From: Chrysemys picta bellii | Lineage: Eukaryota > Chordata > Testudines > Emydidae | Assembly (NCBI RefSeq): GCF_011386835.1 | Contig: NC_088801.1 | Coordinates: 20,446,824-20,510,823 of the forward strand | Direction of reading: 5' to 3' | Length of the DNA: 64,000 nt | In this document: in pieces, positions 11,540 through 25,488 of the stretch | How positions within the stretch are numbered: position 1 is the stretch's first letter | Layout of the letters: every line of letters starts with the position of its first letter | Made by a program: the position numbers and the translations under genes | Notes under the pieces: generated by a model | What the model was told of the DNA's origin: nothing | Databases searched by the model: none | The model's input: the letters and a program-made list of their open reading frames with translations, nothing else

Positions 11540-11665
11540 CAGGGCCGCCGGGGGGGGGGTGGGGGTGGGCAAGTGGGGCAATTCTATAGTATTGCAACTT
11601 TTTTTATGGAAGGGGCCCCCGAAATTGCTTTGCCCCAGGCCCCCTGAATCCTCTGGGCGGCCCTG
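11540..11665. mobile_element. GC-rich foldback element, CAGGGCCGCC ends
   Basis: A 126-bp element with ends CAGGGCCGCC and GGCGGCCCTG, containing a run of nine to ten G and a segment TTTTTTATGGAAGGGGCCCC. The ends suit a hAT-type MITE, but the 8-bp flanks do not match. It borders the truncated 5' side of the DIRS element and may have been inserted at the junction. Confidence 0.6.
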
Positions 11666-14600
11666 CAGAACTTGCCCACATTCATCCTTCTCTCTTGCAC
11701 TTCTAAGCTCAAGGTGAGATAGTCTAGAGATGTGGCCTATCTGAAGAAAAGACCCAACTTGTACTTGTTCTGTGCCCACACCTGCTGACTTAAGAAAATG
11801 CAATGAAACAAGGGGTGTCAAAGCTCAGTAAAAAATACATAGGAGCCAGTTGGTTAAAGGGCTTTATATGCTAATGTGAGGGCTATACCCACAGCTGATG
11901 AAAATTGACTTCGGTGGAGTTATGATGATTTATACCAGCCGAGAGTCTGGCCTTCAATCTTAATTTTGGTGCATTCTCCTACCAGCAGCCAGTGGCTGAG
12001 AGTGAAGCAATAGAGTCTCTTTTGTCTGCCCTTTAAGGTGCCTTGTAAAATCTTAGGAAATTCCCTATTCGATCTCCCCTAGAGTTGTTAACACAAGCTA
12101 TTGTTTCCATGGAAAATAATGTTCTACAGTCAAATTAACTTGCACTGAGATGCCTTAATGAAGCTTCATTATTAAGCCATTTCCATGATATTTGAATTAT
12201 ATACAAATGTAAACAAAAACATGCAGTCCTTCCTGAGAGGAGGTTTGACCATACTGAAGGCTTCAATCTATGTTTTGATGACAAGAAAAACAGGTTGGGT
12301 TAATTTCTACAGCCACTTCTATGAGAATTTTTCTGTCTGGGTAGTTCCATTCCTTAGAAAATGAGAATATTACATCTCTCCATAAATATTTTATGAACTA
12401 TAATGTCATCACTCTTAAAAATAAAATATTAAACATTGTAAATGATATTTGACCTCTAATATATATTTTTTACAGGCTCAAAAACCACTCTGATTTAAAA
12501 TGGTTTCCTGCCATGAATATTTTTTTAAAAAAGAAAAGAGAAATACAGTGTGGCATTTGTTTCAAATTTCAGTTTGAAACAGGAATTGACAATAAAGTGT
12601 ATAGTCCATAATTAGCACCATGTCTTAGTCAGTATCCCCTCAACATTGTAGGCAGGGTGCCAGATATGTTTTCATCCTTTGAGTTATATATTAGAAATCA
12701 TGTTGGAACTATGGAAAATGTATTGCTGTGACATCTGCAGACATTTTCAAAATATACTCCAATAGTTTCACTTATGATTTTTGTAAGGCTATTTTAAAAA
12801 TGTGTTCTTACAGTTGTCAGCTGAACACTGGTACTATATCTCTGAAAACAAGGATGAATTCATTAGGCAGAACTGCTATATTTTTCCCAAAATTGTTTTG
12901 AATAGTTGAATAATTGAAGCTGACCTGTTGCTCCCAGTTATTCAAGAATATGACTATTCTAGATATGGAAATAGGCCCATTAATCCTCTTTGACTTCAAG
13001 GGGAGCAGGATTGATGCTCTGTGGCATAACTACTTCTGAGAACAATGTCTGACTCTAGGGCTCTAGTTCTACAATCAGATCTTGTAGCATGGACCACTGC
13101 ACCCATGCAGAGCCTCTGCTGACTTTAGTGGGGCTCTGAGCTGAGTGGTGCATCTACAATAGACAATCTGATGCAGAATCAGATGTTGTGTCATCCTCCA
13201 TTGCGGCTAATACTAAGAAGTCCAACAAAATATGGCTCCGTGCAATCCTATCTCTGGGACGCTTTAAATTGCAATTTGATTTGTGTCTGAATTGATCTGG
13301 AGATGGGAGGAATTTCTCTGCTTCTAGTGGCTTTTTCAACAGACAGGTTTGGTTGAAGAAAGGAAGGAACTAAAAGTAAGCGAAAAGTTACGTGCACAAT
13401 GTTTTTTTCTTTTTACACAAGGGTCAGTTTTTCTTCTTGGTTACCTCAATGCAAATCTGGAATAACTGCACTGAATTTAGTCTGGATTTACATGGGTATA
13501 ATAAAAGAATTTGACCCCAAAGCGTGGCTAGCCAGATGTGGAATAAACACTAGGTATATTTAATGATCAGTTATTCAAATAAATGCATTAATTGGTGTGT
13601 ACATTCAGTCCTCACACCAACTTAAATATGTCATCAATTACAGTTTTGTTTTTAAGGGGATTTAGTGTTTATTATAGTTGCTGGCTTGACTGCTCTGGAG
13701 ACATTGTAAGGAGCAATCATTAAGCATTTGAGAGCTGTATATGATCATGTACCCAAAAATATCCTTATAATCATTTCACAATTTGATATCTGAGAGGTTC
13801 TGATGAACAAAAAGGCAAACAGTACTGTTAAGCAGACCATGTTTACAATGTAACGTTTCAGAGGCATTAAAAGGACACTGCCGTGTTAATAATTTTTAAA
13901 AAATACCTGTTTGACAGATAATTTGACAGATCATTTCTTAGATTTGTAAATCTAACGTACTTTCCTCTATTCATGCCACTTGTTTGTTTTCCCTCATTTT
14001 GGGTAATTTAATTCACAGCATATCAGTTTCACTTTTGTTTGATGCTGGCTTCTAGTCCATTTCAAGTTTTCATGCCCTCCCTCTGAGTTTCAGTGTTTGG
14101 GCTGGAAACTGTGTGTATGAATTTTACGTTTCTTAAAATGGTCTTGGATTTAAAAAAAGAGAAGAAATCTTGCAAACATTTCAATAGCATAGTTTTAGAT
14201 TTGTAAAACCTAACTTTTACAAAACCTAAATTTGGGGCTAAATTTGACTTGACAGCATCTCTTTAAATTATAGATGGCCTTACCTGTAGATTGCTCATTA
14301 AAATAAGTGCACTGGGCCAGGTTAATATCCATTCAAATTTGTATTCCACCAGCAGTTTCTTTGTAGCAGAACAGAAGGAAAGCAAATAGTCTTTTTACCG
14401 AGGTTTTTAATGGACTTTTATTAAATCACTTTTAGCTTTACAAAATTACACCAAGATTTATACAAAATAAAAATACTCTACCATACAAACTAACAATGGG
14501 TTAAATTCAATAGCAATAGTATTGTTCAGTTAAAAATACATGGAAAAAGGAATGCAAATCCTAGTCTAGAACAGGGCAAATGGTGATCTCAGCTGGTGTA

Positions 14601-15697
14601 AATCATAAACTTCACCCCTAAATGCAATGGAGTTACTCTGGATTTACATTGGGGTAACTGCAAGCCCAATCTGGCCCAAAATAATTACCTCGGTTTAGAA
14701 AGTGAAGCAACAAACACCTCCAGTTGTCTCCTAGTAACAAAAAATCCCAGTGCAAATCAAGAAGTTGAAATAAGTTTCCTAAATGGATGTTACAGAATCA
14801 CGTGGGATCAGACTGAACTAAATATTCAGTATTGTTTAATCATATATTTATGCAGTTTATGCACATAAGAATTTTTCCTTGTTGAATGTCCATTCTGTCT
14901 TCCAGGGAGAGTTCATTTGTTTATTCTTGCACTTAAACTCATGATTCAGGCTACACAGTACCTCATATCATCCTCATGCTTTCTCTTTGTGGAGAATCAG
15001 GGAGTTAGATGTATTTTTCATAAATAGCATGTGGTCCTCCATTTACCTGTGTGGTATTATCCTACCTTGCTGCGTAGATTTAAATCAAAGGAAGCTGTAA
15101 GAAGGAAACCAACAGGAAATGAAACGATGACAAGAATAAGGTTCTATCATAGACAATGCCAAGGGTCCTTGGGGAAACAATAGGGAAGCTTTTAAATAGG
15201 AAATACTGGCAGCCTGATGCCAACTAAGCTGGTAAAGTTTGCTATTTAAGATATTAAAACCTTAAGAATACTAGACTAGACTAGCAGATAGGAGGGATTG
15301 AGTGGGTTGCCAGCAGTGGCTGGAGGTGAGTTTCTAACAGACAGACAAACTGCAGTTAGCAGGTTGTATCTCCCAGCATAGAGAAGCTACTGCACTGACT
15401 AGAATTTACCAAAGTTTGCAAGGAAAGATAAAGGCTTCTTTTTTATTTTATTACCCCCTCCCCTGTCTCTCTCTTCTCTCCCCCTCCCTTCTTGTTTTAA
15501 AAAAGAGAAATCAATATTTTGTTTCTATTTCCAACCTACTGTATATAAAATATTCAGTACTGGCCACTGTCTATGTGCCTTTTTTTTTGTTCCAATACAG
15601 CCCACTTATTTATGTTACACCATCCTGAGACGAATCCCTTATCGTACGTGTTGTATCATTTAGATAACCGAACACACACTACCACAACCTTTAAAGC
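11666..15697. other. Unassigned AT-rich intergenic sequence
   Basis: No gene or large element recognised. It contains two short palindromic interspersed pieces of a type seen elsewhere in the window: 11878-11955 (GACTTCGGTGGAGTTATGATGATTTA context) and 14585-14685 (TGCAATGGAGTTACTCTGGATTTACA context). The rest has no ORF with motifs. Confidence 0.3.
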
Positions 15698-16330
15698 TAG
15701 GGCCCTACCAGATTCATGGTTCATTTTGGTCAATTTCATGGTCATAAGATTTTAGAAATTGTAACTTTCATGATTTCAGCTATTTACATCTGAAATTTCA
15801 CAATGTTGTAATTGTAGTGGTCCTGACCTAAAAATGAGTTTGGGGTAGCAAGGTTACTGTAGAGGGGGGTTGCGGTACTACTACTCTTACTTCTGCGCTG
15901 CTGCTGATGGTGGTGCTGCCTTCACAGCTGGGCAGCTGGAGAGCGGCGGCAGCTGGCCGAGAGCCCAGGTCTGAAGGCAGAGCCGCAGCCAGCAGCAGCG
16001 CAGAAGTAAGATGGCATGGTATGATATTGCCACCCTTATTTCTGCGCTGCTGCTGGAGGAGTGCTGCCTTCAGAGCTGGGCATCCAGCCAACAGCTGCCG
16101 CTCTCCAGCCACCCAGCTCTGAAGGCAGCGCAGTAGTAAGGGTGGCAGTACCGCGACCCCCCTGCAACTCCCTTTTGGGTCAGGACCCCCAATCTGAGAA
16201 ATGCTGGTTTCTCCCATAACATCTGTATAGTTTAGGGTAAAAGCACAAAAAAGACCAGATTTCACGGGGGGAGACCAGATTTCACGGTCCATGACACGTT
16301 TTTCATGGCCGTGAATTTGGTAAGGCCCTA
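15698..16330. mobile_element. hAT-type foldback element, TAGGGCCCTACC ends
   Basis: About 633 bp with inverted ends TAGGGCCCTACCAGATTCATGG and, on the other strand, TAGGGCCTTACCAAATTCACGG. Flanks tttaaagc and cttatagc match at 6 of 8 positions, consistent with an aged 8-bp duplication. The centre (15890-16150) is itself a GC-rich palindrome of repeated GCAGCAGCGCAGAAGTAAG-type units, which creates a spurious 154-codon minus-strand ORF. No transposase. Confidence 0.8.
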
Positions 16331-17559
16331 CTTATAGCCACAGTCTTCAAAAACACATCTATTTATCTAATTACTTATACCTCATCATAGTTGTAATTTA
16401 GGCTCGTAAGTATTTAAAAATAGAAGTAGCAATAATAATTTCTTTACTACTTCTCAGGTGAAATAACTCGATTAGTTCACAGATGTATTGTCCATTTGTT
16501 GGTTTATATTTAGGTGTGTTGAGTATGAAGGGATAGCAAAGTCTAAGTGAGTTTTTCACTGAGTTCTGGAAGTGGGTAGTTCTGTGGTCATTCCTATCTC
16601 TTGTGGGACTGAATTCCAAAGTCTGTGTCTTGCGCCTGTCAAAGTTCTGTCTCCTGAACTCTTGAGTTTCCTGCTGTTGGGCAACAATTTGATTGCTCCT
16701 GTAATGTTGCTGTGATGGGAGGTCATGGCTGCAGAGGGAGAAACAATCTCTCAGCTAACAAGCGGTAATTCTACAAAGGGCTTTGAATAGCGGAACAGAT
16801 TTTGAACTGGCCTCTGCATTAAAGGGGAAAGTAGGGTTCCAGGGTGATGTGATGGCAGTGATCTGTGTTGCTAAACAGATGGGCTGCTGCATTTTGAATT
16901 AGTAGGAGCTTTTTCAGGGCACCTGGTTTAATTCCTAGATAAGATTTAAAATCATCAAGTTTGGTGGTCATGAATACATGGATGTTCTTGTCTGGAATAA
17001 CAGGTATATTTCTAACATTAAAATGCAGCTATCAATATCAGAAACCTACTATAGAATATAGATGCAACACAGTGCTTTTGTATAAGGTAGTCTAGTTCCA
17101 CCATGCTATTATGACAAATCTGCCTTGCACCTGACATACTTTTAGGGTGCTAACAATCTGACAAATCTATCATGGATAATGCATTCTGAAAGCTGCTTCA
17201 CGGGGAGAAAAAAGCAGAGAATAAGTGCAGCCCACTGGCATGTTTCTTTCCCCCTGAGGTGCTAAGGCAAATTGAGCAAAACTCTCTGGATTACACTGGC
17301 AAACTATTCACAGCAGTTGTTCAGCTGCTGGGGGATGATATTATTATGGCAAAGGTGCTAATGAAATGCATGGTTTGAATGATTGATACAAGTCCTCAAT
17401 AGGAAACTAAATAAGGGCTTGATCCTGTCCTATTGCAACCAATTGCAAAACTCTCATTGACTTCAATCGGCGTAGGATCAAGAGTTAAACATACAGAATA
17501 GAGCTGGTCTAAATTTTTCATTTCACATTATTACATAAAAATGGCCTCTTTTCAAAACG
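16331..17559. other. Unassigned, with a possible antisense LINE fragment
   Basis: 16540-17000 has the feel of an old retroelement read backwards: phrases such as TGGGCTGCTGCATTTTGAATTAG recur in vertebrate LINE tails, but I cannot place it in a family. 17412-17482 is a short palindromic piece (TTGATCCTGTCC ... GTAGGATCAAG) of the dispersed type described in the findings. No gene. Confidence 0.3.
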
Positions 17560-17655
17560 TTTTTCTTGTTCTGTGTTTTGTACAGCACCTTGCACAATGG
17601 TGTTCTGGTCCATGGCTGGCGCTCCTAGGTATTAATGCAATACAAATAATAACTG
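17560..17655 (+). mobile_element. 3' tail of an old LINE or SINE
   Basis: TTTTGTACAGCACCTTGCACAATGG, then GGTCCATGGCTGGCGCTCCTAGG, then ATTAATGCAATACAAATAATAA. This is a tail I recognise as common in reptile genomes and probably derived from an L2/CR1-type element. No coding part remains. Confidence 0.45.
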
Positions 17656-18546
17656 ATGTTGGAAGTGATAGCTTTGTACAACACACAAAACTACGGAGTT
17701 CAAACTAGTATCCCAAAGGATATAGTTGTAGTCTTAAAAGTACATACTGTATTATGCACACTACAGGTATTATAATGGCCCTGGTCCTACTCCAATTGAT
17801 ATTAATGACAAAAAATTCATTGACCATAATGGTACAGGATCAGGTCAATAGAGAATTAACTTAGTAAGGAAAGACCTGCTTTTCTGTGTTAGTAGCTAAA
17901 TAATCTAAATCTAAAATAGCTTTCTGCATAACTTGTGTATAATTAAGCATCTTTACTTTGGGATGTGGTGTGGCTTAGAGTATTGGCACAGAACCTTTCA
18001 GTAGGTCATCGGTTTGAAACCAGCCCAAATCTGTACTCATTTTTAATTCATCATCTGTTAGCTTTCCAATGATCTATGTGGAGTAGGTTTTCAACAGAAA
18101 GACCAAGCATTAAATGAGCATGGAGATTGGATTATACCTCTCACCACTCTGGATGGTCTTGCTAGGACAGTATCAGTGCCCCCAATTGCATTGCCCATAC
18201 TGTACCTGGTCTATGGATAAATAGAAGAATTCTGTCTGCAACCTCTCAATATGGCACTTTTCAGGAGCATGAATCAGTTTATTCTAAAATATTCAAATGC
18301 TGTATCTGAATTCCTAGCACTTTCTACTGGGAGTAGAATTGCTTATTTCAATACTTATTGAATTTCTTAATTCTAAAAAGGCTAAAATATAAATGGTAGG
18401 TAATAGTGATACTCTTTCCTTCTGATATACCAGCTCGCATGATCATATTTCTCCACTAAGATTTTGCTTTATTTTTCTCCCCTATTGAATATTTCTTTTC
18501 CCAGAGATTCTGAATTAATTTGTTTCTAAGACAAAAATAATTTGGA

Positions 18547-18549
<3 letters not shown>

Positions 18550-18593
<44 letters not shown>
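18550..18593. repeat. (TG)n microsatellite
   Basis: About 21 uninterrupted TG dinucleotides. Likely length-polymorphic. Confidence 0.97.
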
Positions 18594-18594
<1 letters not shown>

Positions 18595-21500
18595 TGAGAA
18601 ACTATTTTAAATTTTTAGTTAAGAATAATGATAGAGACATGGGATAAAGAAGATTAACTCCTCTATCTCTTACTGCTGCCCCTCTTCCCCCCAAAATTGG
18701 ATTTTACTTTTTTTTTAAGACTACAATATTGAGAAGTTATAGGGAAACTAGCTAGGGGTCTGAAGAGTTGAGACATCCAGATAAATGGATATAAAGGGTT
18801 TGAGAGTGAATTTGAACTCCTAATGAAGCACACTGAAAGACGATTAATGATGAGTAAAAAGCAACTAACTAATGGTTCTACTATTTATTTTAATTACTCC
18901 CACACAAGACAGTTATGAACAATTTATTTTATTTGGACTTTATGTACTGTGGCTTTAAAATGATTTTGAAGTAAGTCTCCACAACATGCAAAGTACTGGA
19001 AGGCATCAAGATGATATGCTAAAAAATAAGTTATTTATACAGTGCCTGTCCCTGCCTTGCATTACTTATAGTCTAATCTGGACACGGTAAAGCCAGGGAT
19101 GACAATAAGCACAGAGTGGTGTATATGTTTGGAATAAGGTTTGCAATAGTAAGATCCTGCATTGGCAGGGAGATAGACTGGAGGGTTGAGCAGCTTAGCT
19201 ACCTATCTGGCCTGGGAGTCTGGAAGCCCTTGGGTCCCTAGCAGTCTGCAGGGCTGCGCTGCCCCATAACCATATACCCTGGAAGCTAAGGCAGCTGTGA
19301 TATTGAAATGCTTCTTGTCAGTTTCATGGCTGCTGTTCAATGGTGACTGGCAGTGAAATTGATAAGAATCATGTCAGTTTCAGTCAACTGCTGTTCTGGG
19401 GAGCATATTTCCTTTCAGAAACACCATGTGTCAATGATTTTGAAATGAAAAATGTATAGACTGTTAGGCTGAGCTGATGTATAGATTACCGATGGTTAAG
19501 TGGTGAAAGAGCTAGTTAATGAACTGGGTGGGCTGTGCTACTACCAACAATTGTATGTGCTTCATGATTCTGCACAAGCTGTTGCTGGAGATGCAAAGAT
19601 GTTCTGCTAACTGCTCAATTTCTGCTATTCTGAAGATAAATGAAGATGTACATGGTCTTAAGTAGCCTTTTCTAAAAATGCATTGAGATGCACTGAGGCA
19701 TTGCAATCTGTTTTAGGCTGCCAAATCCAATCTTGGCAAGGACTTTCGGTTCATTAGCACTGTCTATCATAGGTATTATGGAGGCAAGGTAATGGAAATC
19801 CTTCTCTTATTGATTAGGGCGATAGTTGAAAAAAAGGCGTAATTGCCACCCTCAATTTAATCTTGTAGATACCCTCTGGTGCCAACATTCTGCCTTAGTA
19901 TTAAGGTCTTCCTGGAACTGGTGAAGTGAACTCTCAAAGCTTAATCTGAGATTAGCAACACTTAACTATGAACCTAGCTCACCATGGAGCTAAGATTCTC
20001 CCCACCCCGCCGCCTTTTTTAATACCTCCATTAATGGTGCAGACTGTTAGTGAGTCTAACATCAGTATTCATCTCTGTCTATCTAATAGAAAACTTTTAA
20101 TGCTTGTGTCAGTTTAGTCATTTTTTGCATTCCCCATGCAAAACTGTTTACATCAGTAGTTCATAATAACTGAATACAAATATTGTAGAAAGGTAAGGAA
20201 TAGAAGACAATTTATTTGAAAAAACGAGTATGGGTATGTTTAAATGCGCTTGTTTATATACAATAGTTGGTGCAGAAAGAAACAAATATATGCTACCCCT
20301 AAGTAACTGGCCAGTGGGGGAGAATCTTTCTGCAGGGTTACAATGCCAGCAGCATTTCCAAGCAGGAAACATCTGGTCTGCAATGTTGGAGGACAACACA
20401 ATCTATATTTTAAATTTTACAAGATTACAGTTAAGTCGAGTTTTTTATGTAAAAATCCTAAATCAAATCTTCAGTGTTTTTTAATGTAAAATACCCATAG
20501 ATCAGATCTATTTACTGCTGCAAGAAAAACAAAGGGATCAAAGGATTTTCTCGGATGAGTACAACCATTAAAGTCACTATTAAGTGAAGACGGCAACACC
20601 AAAATTCCCATGTACAACTTTGTCAAGCACCTAGATCCTGTTCAACAGTATATCTAATTATTCTACCAAGACTTGAAGAGCGAGTGTGGGGTATCCCAAT
20701 TTCATCCTCAGAGTTATTGTGCAGTACCTGAGACTGTCATAGTGTGCAGTACCTGAGACTGTCATAGTTAACATTTGTTAACTATTTTTGCAAGCGAACA
20801 TATAGCTTGAGCATCTGTGTCCTTGTTTCTGGCTGTTGCTTCCACCAGTGTTAGTAATGTTGGCAGTGCTAAAATAGAGAGAGCTACAGGCAGCTGTTGG
20901 CATTTTAACCACTTTGTTGTCTAATTCCATTTGATGGCACAGCGCTGGAGGTATTTTTAAAGGTATTTTAAATACCCTTTGAAGGTATTTAGGTTCCTAG
21001 TAGGATTTTCAGCATCTAACTCCTTGGGTGCTTTAGAAAATCCCATTAGTTGCCTATCTGCATCTTTAGGTATCTAAATGCTTCTAAATTAGCAGTGGGT
21101 ACCTGGAGCCTTATCTATATTAGCACATCTACTGCTGGAGGAGCTTCACTGGTGGAGAAAAATTGGGAAATGTTAAGGTTGGGGAGGGGAGTCTAGTGAA
21201 GTCTAAAAATCAACATTCCAACAGATACTGCAAACTTACTGTCTATTCTGAGAACAGTGGGAAACAAAGTCCAATATCTCAAATAGATGCTGGAACTTTT
21301 TTGGCAATCATTGGGCAGTTACCCACTCCTTTGCTTAGCAAGCCCCCAGTTATCCATGTTTATCTAGGTGATATTACAATCTGGAGCTAGTTCAAGAAAG
21401 CAATTCAACATTACTATGACCTCTCCTGTACTCATGTTTATAACATTTTTTCAGTAAAAGCAATCTCTAAATTATTTATTCTTCTCAGAAAAGTGAATAA

Positions 21501-24500
21501 ACAATTTGATTTAAAAATATAAAAAGAATGAGGCAACTGATTACTTCCAAACTTTAACAACAACAAAATAACACAAAGTAAAGAGTCTTTTCTATAATGA
21601 TCCACATTTCATTGTAAAATTTGGCTCTTGTAGGAAGCAAGTACTTGAGGTAGTGACACTACAGCTATAGAAATATGGATTTGAGCATTGCCACACCACA
21701 TAACTTTGCAAAAGTAAGTAAATCTCTTGGTGTATGCTCTGGAATCAATTATTCCTCATCACGACTATATGAGGCAGGAGGGAGAGCATTAGCAATATCT
21801 TCACACTGCATCTTCAGCCAGCCCAAAAGAAAAATGTGCACAGTGCCAGATTACTAGCATCCAAATGATTGTCTTCATTGTCCTTCTGTTATGTTATCTT
21901 CATTCTATTGGGATCTGCAAAACAGAAATGAGTATTCATCTGCTTAAGGGACTATGTAAGAAACAGCCTTGTGCATGTGGTGTCACGAAACAAGTTTAAT
22001 ATGAAAATGTCCAAATGATTTGTTGTAGCTGCCTTATTTCCTTCAGAATTTTTATGTAATTATGGCAAACCCACTATCCACATTTTTCACAATTTGACCC
22101 AAGCAGCGAAAGTGTTTATTAAACTTAGTAATACACAAGTAATGAAGAACATGATTCTGAAAGGAATTAAGCAATGAAGTGATGAATGGAACTGTTTCCA
22201 AAGCATGCACATAAAGTGATATCATCTAGCAGAGGCTGATTTCTTCTACATCACTTCAATAGGAAAATAGCTGTATTGCTAAAATGGTTCGGCTTAGGCT
22301 CTGTTATTTGCAGTGGCACTTGACAGTTATGGAGTTGGAATTCAATTTTTCTTATAAAGCAGGTGTGTCTACAAAACCACTGTGCTATTTCCATAGAACG
22401 CATGGAGATTGTTGGCTCCTTGCCCATAGGTGTTTCAGGGCACTGATTCCGTTTTCACACTGCAGAGGTTATCAGTGAATAGCATCTTAGTTTAAGTATA
22501 CTTGAGTGAATATTCTTGATCCCAAAACAAGATAATAGATAATGTGAAAAGCTTTATTTTATGCTAATGCATACATTCAAGTACCCATTTTTAAAGGATA
22601 GTTTTATGGAAGTCCACGTTACATAGCACATAAAGATTTCAACATTAATTTATTACTCAGGACAGGGAGGAAAGGTGCTCTTTCATCTTGCTGTATCTCT
22701 GTTTGGTCATGTTAACCTTGATATTAGCATCATATCCATGTTTGATTCTAAAATACTGTTCCTTAGGTTCCAATAGTGATATTGGTTTGCAGTGGTTTAT
22801 TTATGAATAGTGCATGGTATGCTTTTTGTTTTAAATTACAGGAAAGATGATTTCCACAAGTGTCTGCTTGAATTTAGGTAGGTTTAGTTGCATAGGTAGT
22901 GGGTGGCTAGGGCTAGAGGGGACTCAGATTTCCCAAGTCTACCAGCTCAGCTCAGCAGGCGAATGCCCCATGTCTGGTTTCTCCAGGGCCAGGAAGTGGG
23001 TGGGGCAGGAAGAGGGAAGACCCACTTGCACGTGACGCTGTGCCAGGCTCTTACAAGAGCCAATGGGTTGCATGGAGAGCCTGCTTGGCCCAACCTCATG
23101 GAAAAGGAGGCCCTGTTGCCTGCCTTCTTCCTGAAAACATCCCTGAATTCATACTGGGAGCTCATGTTCGAAGATACAGGCCCCACTTTTGCAAGTCAAG
23201 CTCCATAGTAACAGCCAATGTGGGGCAGGCTCGCTCTGCACATGCCAGAGAGCAGGGCTTGACCCTCTATTCCTCTGCCAGACAGAGTGGGCTCCTCCTG
23301 CTTGTACACCAGCGTGGGAACTTGCCCACACAACACAAGAGAGCTGGGAGCCTGGTCACCAGCTGTTTTACTCTGCCTGTCCAAAGAATATTTTCACCCT
23401 CAGCCTATCTTTAATTGGAGTGGGATTTAGTTCTTGCATGAAGAAATTTCCATAGCTATAGGGAAATACTACTTTACAGGATGACTGCATAAGGTGAGAT
23501 ATTAAAAAATAAATCCAGGTGGAATATTTAAGTCTAACATGCTACAAGGGTCCTATACACCTTAGGCAAAAATGTCCTTGAAGTTGGAATATTTCCTAAG
23601 GAGTGCAAAAGTGCTAGGTATTCTTATTACACAATTATCTTTGCAATCACATCAGAAGCACTTTCTGTGAGATTATGGCAGCTGAAGTCAAAACAGCTCA
23701 AATAAGAATGTCAGTAAAATCTGTTTACTTCTGCCAGGTTGGAGTGATTTTTGATAGGTGGCAGACACATGGATTACAATTTCCACATGAGTAGTGCTAT
23801 ACTGGTCCCACATAGACTTTAAGGAAGAAGCATAAGAAAAGATGCATCCCTTCATTTGTGGAAGAAGTTGGGCAGTAGTCCAGGGATGGAATAGAATTAA
23901 CCCTTTTGAAAATTATCTATCTTCCTAAACGTAAATTTAAAAAGAGAATTCTTTCAGTCTTCCTCACCCTCTAGTCCTTCAAAGGCTTTCACTTTGTCTC
24001 TCAACAGCATATTTCTTCAGATATACTTTATGGAGCAACTGTATGTATGCAATAACATGATGAGGTTGCTATAGTAACTTGTTTTTAAATAGCAGGGTAA
24101 TTACTCTTACAAATTCTCTTGTAACTGACTAGCATATAGTCTAGCACATACAGTATATTTGTAATAGAATAGCACATACATTAAACTTTTCATTTTTCAC
24201 ATATATTGCTTCCTTTTTATTTGTCAAGTATTTTTGAATATTTCGTTTAAAAAAACCTTTACTTTATCCCCTTTCTTGCTTATATACTCCAACAGGTGTA
24301 TAATGCAGAGTTACTCAGTTACAAGCATTGAAAGTGGGGTTTAATAAGGGTCTATGTATCTATATAAATATATATAGAAACTGAAAAAATATATTATTGA
24401 CGTTCAGTATGTTTTTCACTGACTCCAACAAAGTAGTTTAAAATACCAAAAACTTGTTCTCTTGTATTTTCACTGGATTCATTTTTAGAGAATGAATGGC

Positions 24501-25488
24501 CAGTTGCTATTCATATAGATTTACAGGTGAATTCAAGTATTAAGCAATGTCTGACTCTAGGCTTGTCTTTTTAATGATCATTATTTTCTGCAGTGGGTTA
24601 GAATACTGAGCATCTATGTCCCTTTATAATAAATGTATAGGCATTTGGGACATACGGGTACAATTTAATATAAAAACATTAGTAGAAGGTAACTGTAAAC
24701 GGCAATACGGAGCTAGATGGTTCTCAGTGTGGAGTCATGTACCATTTATAGCCAAATAGAATTGAGTAGGTTAGCTTTTGTTGATTGGTTATGTACCTAT
24801 TTAAAAAAATCACGAGGGGGAGGATTTGGAAGACAATAGGTACACTACAAATAAGGCATCTGACACAGCTAATGTAAGCTGCTATTTTTCAGTAAAACTT
24901 TCATATGTAACAATGTACGATTGGCTAGGGATTACTTTTGTTTCATCATTACTCTTATGTTTTGCTAAAGTGTGGTGCTAACTGCAAGGATCTCTACTTT
25001 GATTATTTTGTTGGGATCACCTCTGCTACCCATAATCAAACCTATCCCGATGGCTGCTTTATTTTTAAAAGCTAGCAGGAACACTTGTGGTCATGCTAAA
25101 TTATCTGCATTGACTATTTGCAAGATTCAAATTGAAAATATACAGAAAGGTATAAGAGTGATAATTGTGCTAGCAAATTCATTATTCCTTCAGGAATGCT
25201 TTTGGCAAGTTGCTTTTAACAGAACTCCAAAACAAAGTAAACCCAAAATGTCAGAAAAATGAATTGCAATTCACTTGGCAACATAATATGCTAAATTTCA
25301 TGAAGTGTAGATGATTCTTTAGGAATGCTGACAGCACAAGAGGGAGCTGTAGCTAAGAATACCATGGAGAAAGAGAGCACAGTGTGGTCTGAGAAATGTA
25401 GACTATCCTAGTCTTCCAAATGCACTGTCTAAATAAGAGTCTCCTAAGATTCCTTTTGCTTGTGGAAAGGAGCATCTCCGACCAATTA
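18594..25488. other. Unassigned intergenic sequence
   Basis: Mostly AT-rich with no gene that I can support. Within it are a 25-bp tandem duplication (20719-20768) and a more GC-rich block at about 22880-23420 with overlapping short ORFs on both strands and no recognisable motif. No element ends were found around that block. Confidence 0.3.
20719..20768. repeat. 25-bp tandem duplication
   Basis: Two identical adjacent copies of a 25-bp unit containing GTGCAGTACCTGAGACTGTC. The lack of differences suggests a recent duplication or ongoing homogenisation. Confidence 0.9.

Noticed and set aside
15828..16292. 154-codon minus-strand ORF.
   Set aside because: By-product of the GC-rich palindrome inside the hAT foldback at 15698-16330.
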